Below, piece by piece: positions 1 to 9,743 of a stretch of 25,226 nt of DNA. Under the pieces are notes generated by a model, which saw only the letters and a list, made by a program, of their open reading frames with translations, ran no database searches and was not told the DNA's origin. The DNA comes from Silene noctiflora. Its lineage: Eukaryota > Streptophyta > Magnoliopsida > Caryophyllales > Caryophyllaceae. The stretch covers positions 56,757-81,982 of the forward strand of contig VHZZ01001902.1 of assembly GCA_009801015.1 (NCBI GenBank), read 5' to 3'. Numbering within the stretch: the stretch's first letter is position 1; each line of letters opens with the position of its first letter. The position numbers were made by a program, and so were the translations under genes.

Positions 1-46
1 AATCTTAACAAACTACTCAATCTAGCCTTTTTATATTATTGTATAG

Positions 47-1051
47 ATGAGTGACGGTAATTCTTTTTCCGATTATTTATTTGATTCGTACAATAATGGT
101 AATTCATACATCGATGACGGGAATCATTTTAACAACGATTGGAATGCCGAACAACATTATCAACATTACGATGAGTATTATAGTTACGAAAATGGTGAAG
201 GTAGTGGTGTTGCTAACGGAAATGGCGACAGAAATGGTTTTGCAAACGATTTTAACAATACGGGTTCATATAATTACACTCAAGAAGCTCAATATGAGGT
301 ATTAATCCATTTTAAATATTTTCGGCACATTTTTTTTAAAGTTTGTCGCGTTTTTACTGTAAACGATTTTTTGAAAATTTGAATTTAGGCGGGATACATG
401 AAACGGCCCAGGCCAAGACATGTAAGAAACAAGAATCATTCCGGGCCAGGACATGTAAACCACACGAATGGACCCAGAACAGAACATGTAAAATACACGA
501 ATAGACCAGGCCCAGACATATGGAATACACGAATGGACTGAGGCTTGTTCGTGTATTCTACACGAATGGCCTAGGCTTGTTTGTGTATTCTACATGTCCT
601 CGTCCGGGTCAGTTCGTGTTTTTCGTATATTTTTTTTTGTTTAACATTTGTTTTATTTTATTAGGGAAATGCGGAAGACGATGTTGATTATAGCGATAAT
701 TTCGTATTTAATTATACGTTTAATACCTTTGAAGAAACATTTGATCATACTAATGAAGTTGCTTACGGGTTAGGATTTCATTTGAAGAAGTTTAAGTATC
801 ATATGGAAAAGCGTCCTCTGTATAAAATCGTTGCATGTGAGCGTGCTGGAGTTTACACAAGTCAAGCTAAAGATCCTGATAAACCGCAAAGAAAGTCAAA
901 AACAAAGAAATTCGAATGTCCATTTGCAATAAGGGTGGTAAATAGAAGTTGTGGTGTGTGAGAAGTAGTGCCGAAGTGCGGGTTTCATAATCACAGGTTT
1001 GGCAAGTTTCTTGAAGATCGTATGCGAAGAGCAAAGCTAAATTATGAATAG
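47..1051 (+). pseudogene. FAR1/MULE-type transposase N-terminal fragment, two exons, broken
   Basis: Two exons join in frame: 47-298 (donor GTATTA) and 665-1051 (acceptor TTTATTAG). Exon 1 encodes a low-complexity Asn/Tyr/Asp-rich leader starting MSDGNSF. Exon 2 encodes the zinc-binding module typical of FAR1-related and Mutator-like transposases: a VACERAGVY segment, a KKFECPFAIR segment and a CGFHNHRFG segment, giving the usual C-C-H-H order. The gene is broken. Codon 959-961 is TGA where the family normally has Trp before the EVVPKCG strand, and a second stop (1049-1051) follows just after the domain. The DDE catalytic core, normally some hundreds of residues further on, is absent; instead the 3' end of an antisense PMD gene begins here. 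The domain family is clear; calling it a transposon remnant rather than a domesticated FAR1 gene is inference from the stops and neighbours. Confidence 0.7.
395..625. repeat. Degenerate 33-bp minisatellite that flips orientation
   Basis: Within the intron of the FAR1-like fragment, units of about 30-33 bp built around acatgtaaaatacacgaat and a gacc-aggcc block repeat four times in one direction (about 410-535). Two further units follow in the opposite orientation (about 541-610), reading ttcgtgtattctacatgt. The two halves could fold into an imperfect hairpin centred near 538. No coding potential is seen. Confidence 0.6.
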
Positions 1052-3106
1052 AAAGAACGCTTCTTCAAAGGTGTTACCCTCTCATTGACCCTGCCCCGAC
1101 CTGTGCCACGTCTACCTCTTTCTCTACTACCCTCAGCTACGGGGGATCTACCAGTGTAAGCACGCATCTGGGGATGGACAGTCCTCATAAACTGCATGAA
1201 TTCCCCGGTGATTGCAGGGTCTTCAACATTGTGATAACCTCTGAATGAGCGACTGTCCCACCTAAAAAAACAGTGTATTAAAAAACCATCAAATATAACA
1301 TAAGAAATATTTAAAGTAGCCAATAAATTAATAAACATAGAGTTAAAGTAAAAGAAATTAGTTATACCGTTGTCGGAAAGTGTGACCTAGTAGCAGGCAT
1401 CTGATGAGCATCGCGAGGAACATTCACGACATAAGGATGCGAGTGTGAAGTAAACCACTCCGTATACCCTTGCGCATAGGCATGCGGAGGGTGAGCATGT
1501 AAAGACAGTCTGTCGAGATCTGCCCTGTGCATGGACCAATTGGTCCAAGTGTAGTCCAAATACTTACCGTCATACTGCACATCATAGGCTATGGAATTAA
1601 CTGGACGGTAAGCCTTGTCAGGTACTGCCATGAGGATGAGAATGATCTCCATGTAACCAAATTATCAAAGGCCCCGATCTGGCTGGTACGGTTCAACAAT
1701 ATCAATAAATCTCAACAACCCATGAAAATACTACGAGGATGCTCGGTCTCGTGAGGGTTAGGGTACAGTCTCCAAGCTACCGAATCAATCGACATCATAT
1801 CTAGCTACCCTCGGTAGGAGACAAGAGCTCGGTGCGACTCAACCTTTGGTATCCCACTGGTAGACCAAAAAGTAGCTCTAGGAGAACCCGGAGTGCTCGT
1901 CAACATAGACGCCGGCCTAAATGGGGGAAAGTACTCAAAGATACAAGTCTGCAACAAGGTTAAACAATCACACAAGCCCTTACAATCAGCCCTCGTCACA
2001 ATCCCCAACTGCCTGTATAAATAAGCCAATGCACCGGCACCTCAAGCGTACCTACTAATACTAGCTACATCCCGAACCCTATCACTTGATTTATCAACAA
2101 ACAACATCGAACTCAGTAAAATCATCATGTAGCCCTGAGCCTCGGGCCTCACCCCCCGCTTATCCCTCTGCACCAACTCTTTCAAAGCTTTGTTTAAGAT
2201 CAAATTACCCTTATAAATCTTTGCATCCTTCTCCAGTCCTCACTGCTCTCCCAACTCCACATCCGTCATACCCAACAACTCCGACACACCTAGCACAGGA
2301 TGAGCCATATCAGCCTCAGGTATACTACAAAGATCTCCCTCAATCTCAATCCCAATGATCTCCTTAATATCGTGAAGCAATATCGTTATCTCACCCCCAA
2401 GGCATGTGAAAAGTGTTGGTGTCGGGCTGTCACCTCTCAAAAAAAGCACAGATCAAGGGCAACTTCAAATTTTTATGCATGATGCCAGACAAGTGACCAA
2501 GTTCAGAATCATTAACTATCCGTCGCACCGCTTCCGACATATCTCACCTATTCCGACATATCTCACCTAGGCAGCTCGACTAATGAACGCTCTCTAGTAT
2601 ACTTAGTCAACAACTTACGCTCCAATTATGGCTGACTCCACAAAAGATGAGCTACATGTCCAGCAAAACTCGGAATAACATCAGCTATGAGTGGACCTCC
2701 TGGTGTCGGCCCAACCAAAATCTAACTAGTATCTTTCCCTTATTTTCCACCTCGGCTCAGGAATTGAAGTACTTGAACCCTCGGCATAGACCTCAAACCT
2801 ACCTAACTGACCCCGCCTAACACGTAAAGCATAAGTCACTTCCACATTACCGGCCACCTCATTACCCGCATCCTCATTAGCCGCATCCTCATCTACCGGC
2901 TCATCATTTCCCGACCCCACGTAATTCTGCTCCTCCTCCTCAAGTTCCCTTAGGAACTCCTGGTACTCCCCGGTATAGAAGTCTTTTGATTCATTAGGCA
3001 CCGATATTTCTTTGGACTCAAAAATAGTAGATCTCATCTTCAATGTTACCTTCTTTCGACGATTGGAAGCATGAAGTTTATTTCTACGTTCATCGGCATC
3101 CGACAT
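1042..3106 (-). pseudogene. Plant mobile domain (PMD) protein gene, decayed
   Basis: Read on the - strand, successive open pieces match a PMD protein (MAIN/MAIL family, also found inside Mutator-like elements) in the right order. They are: an acidic leader from ATG 3106 (MSDADERRNK; 3106-2726); a GGPLIADVIPSFAGHVAHLLW-like start of the domain (about 2700-2635); GEITILLHDIKEIIGIEIEG (about 2400-2340); LAYLYRQLGIVTRADCK with CLTLLQTCIFEYFPPFRP (2029-1900); a Trp/His-rich C-terminal part ending YTEWFTSHSHPYVV (1652-1400); and an Arg/Gly-rich tail (about 1130-1060). Stops and frameshifts separate the pieces; at least five in-frame stops lie between 2726 and 1660. A 5' exon ending at a GTATGT donor (3370) could precede the ATG, since an acceptor TTATGCAG touches it. 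PMD proteins have been linked to silencing and development; this copy cannot make one. Confidence 0.72.
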
Positions 3107-3130
3107 CTGCATAATATTCAACAAATAACT

Positions 3131-3280
3131 ATTTCATATACGCACATTAGCATAATATAATGACAAACAAAAAAATAAATTCAATAAGTTAATAATATAA
3201 TGTTAATACGAAAACAAATTCTAACATTACGAAAAACAAAAAAATATTTCATATACGAACGTTAACATAATATAATGACA
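3131..3280. repeat. 35-bp direct repeat, spaced 115 bp
   Basis: A 35-bp segment beginning atttcatatacg and ending cataatataatgaca occurs at 3131-3165 and again at 3246-3280 with a few mismatches. It lies in the probable first intron of the PMD pseudogene and is most simply a local duplication in AT-rich DNA. Confidence 0.65.
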
Positions 3281-3639
3281 CCTAAATCACCCTATAAACT
3301 AATCTACACTAATCTATACTAATGTAACAAATTAGATTTATTGAAAATCAAAAAAATTAAACAAACATACCTTTGAAGCGGTGTTCCTCTAGTTCTTGTT
3401 GTTTATGTTGTTCTTGGCTTTCCTCTTGTTCTTATTGTTATTGTTATTGATGTTGTTGATTATTGTTGATATTGTTCTTGATACTAGGTAAACAAGATAT
3501 TGTTCTTCATATTTGGTAAACCAAATCTTGTATTGGGGTTGGTTTTTTTTTTTCGGAAATTTTGAAGTTTTTCGGGTTTTTTTTTCCAATTTTTTAAAAT
3601 TTAAAGCGAAATTTGAAGCGGTCTTTGACGCGGAATATT

Positions 3640-3748
3640 ATGTATGAGAAAAACAATAAAATTAATGAATTTAATTGTTAAGGGCAATATGGTAATTTTT
3701 AAGGGGCGCTATGAGTAAAACTAGGGGCGACATATAGCAAACCCCTTT
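3640..3748. mobile_element. Probable terminal inverted repeat of the Mutator-like element (right end)
   Basis: Read inward on the - strand from 3748 the sequence starts GGGGTTTGCTATATGTCGCC and continues with gcgcccctt and ttaccatattgccctt blocks. This composition resembles the long terminal repeats of plant Mutator-like elements, and it sits just upstream of the PMD gene, where an element end is expected. The matching left end would lie before position 1, so neither the inverted copy nor the 9-bp target duplication can be tested here. Confidence 0.45.
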
Positions 3749-4553
3749 TAATTTTGAGATTTTCTCGCTATATTCCTCTAAACTTTGATCGTGAATAACT
3801 CTCGGCTGCGACTTCATAAACCGGTGAATTTGAGGATGGTACCCTTAGTCCTCGGTCTGAAGACTTAACTTAGGAAAGGAAGAGGGAGAATCGGGAATCT
3901 AGTGCGGGTTGAATAAACTTGACCGATACTGGGGTGCCATAAGAACAGACTTAGGTTTTGAATTGAGGATTCTAGTTACGAACCCGAGGGGGAGTAGATT
4001 ATGAGACCCCTAACCACCGTACAAGATCTCGGGAGGGAAGTTGTTTGCTAACCTAGCGTCACATTTTCCTCTAAACCGCTACTAAATGACTAGTGAACGG
4101 GGTTTATGAATGTAAATGAAGCATGTCGGTGGAGAGGTCGCGGATCCTAGGCCTTAATCTAATTTAACTAACAGTAGGTCTCGTGAGAGACCGTCTCTCA
4201 CTAATTTAGTGAGAGACATAATAGGAAAACAAAAAATTCAATGGGCCCCTCATCCCATCATGTGAGAGGTCTCTCAATAACGCTATTGAGAGACCGTCTC
4301 TGAGAAGTTTTTGACCTCACCTTAATTGCTAGGCTTTGATTTTAGTAATTGCATTAGCATTCACTTAATCTAGAATTTATTCGGTCAATCATCATCTTTT
4401 TTATCCACTTAGCCAAAACATTAGGATATAATCAATTGAGAAACAGATTGCTCCTTGGGGATACGACACTCAAATGTACAACGAAACTCGTTCTTAAGCT
4501 AGACTGAATTATCGGATTTGAAAATCCAAATTATAGTATAAAATAACAGCGAT
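3749..4553. repeat. Unclassified repeat remnant; no gene seen
   Basis: No open frame of useful length and no recognisable protein. The stretch around 4420-4500 (gaaacagattgctccttggggatacgac) resembles non-coding sequence found in plant LTR retrotransposons, but I see no polyprotein, primer-binding site or LTR pair. A hairpin element at 4174-4309 is described separately. Confidence 0.3.
4174..4309. mobile_element. Small hairpin element rich in GAGAGACCGTCTC
   Basis: The left arm (4174-4217) and right arm (4262-4307) each contain a short palindrome: GTGAGAGACCGTCTCTCAC-type on the left, and gtctctcaata with tattgagagac on the right. Together they flank a 45-bp centre containing gggcccctcatcccatcatg. 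At about 135 bp with no coding capacity it fits a MITE or fold-back element. The target duplication is not clear. Confidence 0.45.
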
Positions 4554-4740
4554 GTGACCATTTTATGTTAAATAGTGATTACCTTTTATTATTATATATA
4601 CTCCGTAGTGATCACCTTTTAGAAGTGGTCATTTTTTAACATAATTATAATACTCCGTAGTGATCACCTTTTAGAAGTGGTCATTTTTTAACATAAGGGT
4701 CATTATTTACTAGTGTATTTAGTAAGTGGTCATCATTTAT
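4554..4740. repeat. GTGGTCA repeat with a 45-bp tandem duplication
   Basis: A 45-bp unit starting tactccgtagtgatcacc and ending in ttttttaacata occurs identically at 4599-4643 and 4651-4695 (period 52). The flanks carry related pieces: gtgaccattttatgttaa at 4554-4571 in inverted orientation and aagtggtcat near 4733. A related element with the same gtgaccatttt ends lies at 9247-9335. Confidence 0.7.
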
Positions 4741-5042
4741 ACGTCCTACCATATAACCATATAACGATGGCACCCAATAAAGAAAAATATGCACTAAATT
4801 GAAATTATCCATTGATAAACTGAGATATGAGAAATGCGCAGCAAAATGGATACTCAAAATATGATAGAAACAGCATCACCAAACTAACCAAATAAATCCT
4901 AGAGCCCTAGAAGCAGACCAAAATGACAAAATACTCATTACATATCTTAGTAACATAACCAAAATAATGCCATCCTCAACAACTAATGATGGACAATGCA
5001 AACAACAGCTGATAGGTACGACTCCATAGTAGACCAGGATGC

Positions 5043-5871
5043 TTAAATCTTCTTCCCTAGGAAGACAGTCGTCAGTACATCTCGAGTCTCCAGCGACGCT
5101 TTCAAGATTGCTACTCCCTATCAATATTCAACAAATTATGAATAGAAACACATACAACTTATTGGTATGAAGCATATACGAGACTAATACAGGAATACTC
5201 GTAGTTTGTACCTCACTGAGAGTAACTTGAACATGTTTTTCCACCAAAGACCCGATATCCTTCACTCCAAACTCATTGATCAAAGTAATGCTAGAAATGG
5301 TCGACATGGGGTTGACCGCCAAATGATCCATCACCATGTATGTCACTACCTCCTTGACGTATCCCCCACTAGATGGCACAACATCTACCGGTTTGTCCGG
5401 CTGAACGAAGGCCAACTCCGTGGTCATACAGCGGTTACAAGATGGACAGTTTTGTCCTTGGGTATCAGTAACATATTTGTGAATACAAGTGTCGCTATAG
5501 CCCCCGAATCCAGAAGAACTGCGTGAGCGTGACACACATGTATAAAATTCCTTCTTAGGCGGTTCAAGACTAGCTGGTTTGCCGCCAGTCAGGGACAATA
5601 AGGGAACAGCAGGACCGATCCTTGGATTCAAAACAGATTGCTTAGTCATGTTTGACAGCAAGTACTCGGAATTCATAGACTCAATGCTGGTGTAAAGCTC
5701 ACCAATGCAACCAACCATGTCAGTCGCATTGACGAGCCTTACAATGGTCGCAACAGGCAATGACATCAAATGGAACAGAAAGTCGACAAAATCTTTTCCT
5801 GCTTCAGCAAACAAAACCTTGTTGTTCTTTGTGTCAACCAGGAGCTTTAAGTTTAGTTTGGTATTACCCAT
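5043..5871 (-). CDS. DUF674 family protein, short form (two exons)
   Basis: Model: complement of 5043-5117 joined to 5212-5871, 244 residues. The first ATG at 5871 gives the family-typical start (KLNLKLLVDTKNNKVLFAEA, residues 5-24), followed by DFVDFLFHLMSLP (28-40). A Cys-rich loop (C129, C142, C145, C148; TDTQGQNCPSCNRCMTTEL) matches the family's CPxC..MT.E motif. The 94-bp intron has GTACAA and GATAG borders and is phase 0. Exon 2 supplies AILKASLETRDVLTTVFLG, the conserved end of a DUF674 unit. Many family members carry two such units (about 450-500 residues, from memory); this one stops after one. A TATAAATACC box lies about 70 bp upstream. DUF674 is a plant-specific family of unknown biochemical function. 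The conserved borders suggest an intact gene. Confidence 0.8.
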
Positions 5872-5933
5872 TTCAATTTTTATTTTTTCTGCAATAAGTT
5901 TATACAGATGAAAATGTTTGATGAATATTGTTT

Positions 5934-5943
5934 GGTATTTATA
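5934..5943 (-). promoter_or_regulatory. TATA box of the DUF674 gene
   Basis: On the - strand the sequence is TATAAATACC, beginning 72 bp upstream of the ATG at 5871. That would put the transcription start near 5910 and give a 5' UTR of about 40 nt. Confidence 0.55.
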
Positions 5944-5959
5944 GGGATTATATATTATG

Positions 5960-6925
5960 TGAGGTATATCGGTATATGATTACTAACATCAGATTATTTT
6001 ATTAGCAGCTTTATTGGCTGATTGGTGACGGATGAGTTTTCAAGGAGAAATTATTTTCTGCAATCTATAGGTAAAGGGTAGCTTCTACGACTATTGTGAA
6101 GGTGCAGAGCCATGCTTACAAAATAGAGTATGAAGATGCAGCGCCTATCATCAAATGGATCTACTAGCCTACTACTATAGTTGTATCTATTATCTACTCC
6201 AGGGGGAAATGTAATGGCGTTCATTTAAAAATGGTCAGGGTCATCAAACCAGTAATGTAATGCGTTTCAGTTCGGCCAAACTCTGAAACTAAATGCATCA
6301 TTGACTCATTTCAAGCGGGTTACAAGTAGTGTCCAACCTAGAATGCAATTTTTTGAGAATTATAACTATTTTTCAGAAATTTGGGTTTTCGCTACCCTTT
6401 GCTACTAGTTATGTTCCCCCTATTAACCATTCGGCTAACAACATACAAGCAGTTATCAACAGTTCGGTTAACTGTTGACCATCATAAACTTTGTTTTCAA
6501 TTTACGGTTACTTTGCCTAGTGACTTGATTAAATTTGCATCATTTTTTTATAACCAGCAATACAATAAACTTTAGCTTGATCAGTTTAAGAGTTCTTTAA
6601 GTTTCAAAGCACTAGGAAAAGGAAACAATTTTTATATTATATTTTCTTTCATCCAACTGTTTGTTTAGTTACTCGTTTTTTCAATTGCGAACCATAATCA
6701 AACCATTACCCTTCGCCAAAACGGTTTGGTTAATCAAACCAAAAACATGTAAGATTTTTAATGTTTTCATTCAGTTATCACGGTTTAGTTTGTTTTGAAC
6801 ACCACTACCCCCTATGTCACTGTCCAAGTTTCAACATTAAACTTGAATAAAACTTAAAATGTCCAAATTTCATAATTAAAACTCCATATATGTTGCGGAA
6901 AGATGACAGACAAAAATACCAATAA
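5960..6925. other. Intergenic, AT-rich; no gene seen
   Basis: No supported gene. A weak inverted pair, tgcgtttcag and ctgaaactaaatgca (about 6260-6297), and several repeats of the cggttaac/ggttaatc type (6425-6740) suggest old transposon debris. No family could be named. Confidence 0.4.
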
Positions 6926-6972
6926 CATTTAGGAAGTGCCCTTTGCCCAACCGGCAACCACCTTGATCGCAA
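6926..6972 (-). pseudogene. Duplicated fragment of the CCCH gene's last exon
   Basis: The 47 bases from catttaggaagtg to accttgatcgcaa match 7144-7183 in the last exon of the neighbouring CCCH gene, with about three substitutions and a 7-bp insertion (ggcaacc, itself a local duplication). It lies about 115 bp beyond that gene's stop codon, in its probable 3' UTR or just past it. The reading frame is not kept. Confidence 0.6.
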
Positions 6973-7085
6973 ACCCCGTTACAAACTATACAGACCGTTA
7001 CAAACTTTACATACTACTTAACACATTACAAAAGGCACAGGCCCTCCTTACCAACTTACTAATGGGACGTAAATAGTATGGCAAT

Positions 7086-8488
7086 TTATTCAATATCGTC
7101 AATCCAGTCGCCATATATCCTACTTATTTTGTCGGGTCCCTTCCATTTAGGAAGTGGCCTTTGTCCAACCACCTTGATCACAATCGAAGGTCTCTGTGAA
7201 GCAATCCCACCTCCAGCATGATGGAACTCCGATGCTGTGGATGTAGCATCCGTTTTAGTGGCCATGCCGGAAGGTTTTGTTTCTGAAGCCATTGAAGACT
7301 CTCTACCATCACCTTCCGCCCCACCAGTAAAGTTGTGCAATTCTGACACAAAGCAATCAAATGTTAGCCATGTGCATACTCTCCTTGTATCAAAACTAAG
7401 AAGGTTATCACTTATAATAAGAGCAGCTTCACAGGCCAAGGCAATCAAAAAATAAATGAATACGCAGTAACGCAAATAAACCCATGAACTTTCAAATCAG
7501 GATATACGCTCAGTCAAGAATCAAGATAACATAGTAATAATTCCTCTGCCAGTAGGTTGTTTCCACTTTTCTAAGAAGAAGAAAAGGTAAGAAGGAATTC
7601 GGAAAGACTAAACAACCCACTAGAAAACGAGTACATCGTAGACCTTTTAACAGATAAGGTGGTATCTATACTTATCAGGACAGGAGTTCTTAAACACTCA
7701 TTCTATCTTTACACTATTTAGGGAATTGGAGGTGAAATTACTTCAAGCATGTTCAAGAGCAACTATAGTTAGGATCACAGGAAACTCTAGTAATCAGCAA
7801 AGTTGGGGAGAATAGTGTAACGAAGAAAGAGGGAGTGAGACGGAATACCTGCCCAACCATGGGCAAAATGGCACTTGGTTCCAAAAGGGCAGCTACCAGT
7901 GGTCTCCCACTTGTTACAAATGCGAGTCTTCCAATTGGAAGGCTTGAGGGTGGACGGAGTAGCAGCAAGCACAGGGGTGACACTAATGGCGACGCTCTCC
8001 CGAGATCGAGATTGCTCGTCATGAAGGAAGGTGCAATTGTCTCCATAGGGACAGCCTTCTTCAGTGTAGAACTTCTTGCAATGCCTGCCCTTGTAGGCCC
8101 TTTGAGACTCACTGCGGGAATCGGTGGTGCTAATAGTAGGTATCTGGTGCTCCTCCCTATCGTCCTCGTGAGCCGCCACTATCTCTTGCCAATTCGGAGG
8201 CGGCTTGCGGAGCTCCTCCAGACCATGGGCAAAGTTGCAATTAGTGACATAAGGACAAATTCCTGCCCGAAACTTGCAGCATAGCTTGGTTTTGTAAAAC
8301 ATACGCCCAATCGCTTTCGCATTCGACCGGCTTTCTGCACTTTGGGAGCTCCTTTTTTTGTTTGGATTAGAATCATAATTCCAGTTTCTATATTCATCCT
8401 CTGTCGCCCAAATTGCCTCATCATTAGGACCCCAACTATTGTCATAAGTTTCCATTTCTGACCCGCTAACTTCAGTTCCCAAATCCAT
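7086..8488 (-). CDS. CCCH zinc-finger protein with three fingers (C3H39/C3H56-like)
   Basis: Model: complement of 7086-7342 joined to 7849-8488, 298 residues, intron 506 bp (donor GTATTC, acceptor TGTCAG, phase 1). Three CCCH fingers are visible: C70-C78-C84-H88 (CX7CX5CX3H), C137-C146-C152-H156 and C191-C200-C206-H210 (both CX8CX5CX3H). Finger 1 is preceded by FYKTKLC, the lead-in usual for RNA-binding CCCH proteins. The splice restores AHGWAELHNF, and the C-terminus WKGPDKISRIYGDWIDDIE closely resembles the ends of Arabidopsis CCCH proteins of the C3H39/C3H56 type. ATG 8488 is preferred because it follows a T-rich TTTGTAG acceptor at once, implying a 5' UTR intron. Such proteins are generally taken to bind RNA or DNA and regulate expression; the specific target is unknown. 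A 40-base part of exon 2 is duplicated downstream (6926-6972). Confidence 0.88.
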
Positions 8489-8638
8489 CCTACAAACAAA
8501 CAAACAACAAAAATCAAAATCTCTATTATTTAGTACAGTCAATATCCCTTATAATCATAATCATATTCTTGTACCGAAGAATCTTAGTTAGGTTTTTTAC
8601 ATCAATATATCATTATCCAACTATCAGCCCTAGCTAGT

Positions 8639-8739
8639 TCGATTCTCAAGTGGTAAGAACTCTCTTACCCCAACCATGACGTTGGGGGTTCGATTCTCAC
8701 CTGCGACATAGTGCGCTCATTTGAACCAAAAAAAAAAAA
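8639..8739 (+). mobile_element. tRNA-derived SINE with poly(A) tail and long target duplication
   Basis: An insert of about 101 bp has RNA polymerase III promoter parts: an A-box-like ctcaagtgg (8645-8653) and a B box ggttcgattc (8687-8696), 33 bp apart. It ends in a run of A (8728-8741). It is flanked by identical 35-bp direct repeats at 8604-8638 and 8740-8774 (starting aatatatcatt, ending cctagctagt). This fits retroposition of a short SINE by a LINE-type enzyme. It is antisense to the CCCH gene and lies in its probable 5' UTR intron. The perfect duplication indicates a recent insertion. Confidence 0.85.
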
Positions 8740-9246
8740 AATATATCATTATCCAACTATCAGCCCTAGCTAGTGTACATTGTACAGTGGGAGACACCTA
8801 GCTAATCTTCAATGTTACATCTACCATTCCCACAGACCCAAAACGACCAGACTAACAACACGGCCCATGACTATAGAACATAAACCAGCACATCACCAAC
8901 ATAAACATACTGCAAAAGTACAGTAGCAGATTTCAAAGTGATAGACAATGTCTTACCGCATTAATTACTACTTTATGACGCCCAATAGTCAATCCAAGTC
9001 CAATACAACGATTATCAGAACCAAAGAAGGTGACCCGGTTTCGGGAAGTGACTACCACAGTCCATGATTATGCAAATTATGCTCGACTATGATTGTGTCT
9101 GATACTATAACAGTGTCCTTCAAACACTATGAAGAGACCCGATGCAACAGATCTAGGTATCTCGAGAAAAGGATAGGAAAACCTCAACTCAACCCTCAAA
9201 TAAACATCACACATTATACTACAAGACCGTGTATGGTCCAACCAAA

Positions 9247-9335
9247 GTGACCATTTTTTGGTAAAAAAATTCACTTTTTGATATCACAAAATGAACACTT
9301 TTAAAATGTGGTCACTTTTAACATAAAATGGTCAC
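9247..9335. repeat. Second GTGGTCA-type element with inverted ends
   Basis: The ends gtgaccatttt (9247-9257) and aaaatggtcac (9325-9335) are perfect inverse complements over 11 bp. The interior has atgtggtcacttttaacata, shared in part with the repeat at 4554-4740. It fits a small non-autonomous element family present at least twice in the window. Confidence 0.55.
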
Positions 9336-9743
9336 CTTTTATCTTATTTGTCACACTATATGGCGGTCGCACACAATCACGGCTAAATCAACATTAATAC
9401 ACAACAAAACCAAAATTAAACCCATAAAAACTTACCCATAAGCCCTATCTTACAATCAAAAACCCTAATTCGTAATATTTCACTTCCATACCCTTGAAAA
9501 CAAGAAATTTAATTAAAAAAGAAAATTCCAACAAAAAGACTCCAAATTACTTAAACCCTAATCCAAGCTGATGACAATTTTACTCACAAATTATAAAAAT
9601 TACACAATTATTCAGGATAAATGATGTACATTGCTGTCAATTAGTCAAATAACTAAAAAGAAATCAGTTTTGGAGAAGTGAATTAAGCTATGGAAAGGGG
9701 AAAAGTTGAAGAATAAAATAAATGGGGAAAGAGAGAAGCTTAC

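Larger units (their letters stand above)
8490..9743 (-). other. Probable 5' UTR intron of the CCCH gene (1254 bp)
   Basis: A T-rich tract ending TTTGTAG lies one base before the ATG at 8488, typical of a 3' splice site. Upstream on the same strand, the first strong donor after a CT-rich leader is CAT|GTAAGCTT at 9743. The interval contains a SINE (8639-8739) and a GTGGTCA repeat (9247-9335) and no good open frame. It is inferred from splice-site quality alone; a different donor within the interval is possible. Confidence 0.5.

Noticed and set aside
395..625. A CRISPR-like array of direct repeats
   Set aside because: Eukaryotic context, degenerate units, no unique spacers and an orientation switch.
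2086..2358. A Pro/Ser/Thr-rich + strand frame
   Set aside because: It is antisense to the PMD pseudogene, whose domain pieces are recognisable.
3389..3589. A - strand frame rich in Asn and Lys
   Set aside because: Low complexity from (gtt)n/(att)n DNA. Another frame of the same stretch (EQHKQQELEEHRFK) fits better as the PMD leader exon.
5206..5526. A 106-codon + strand frame
   Set aside because: Antisense shadow of the DUF674 exon; no recognisable motif.
7835..8284. A 149-codon + strand frame
   Set aside because: It lies antisense to the CCCH exon 1, whose three zinc fingers and splice sites are clear on the other strand.
8639..8710. A possible tRNA gene
   Set aside because: A and B boxes are present, but there is no complete cloverleaf or acceptor stem; the poly(A) tail and direct repeats identify a SINE.
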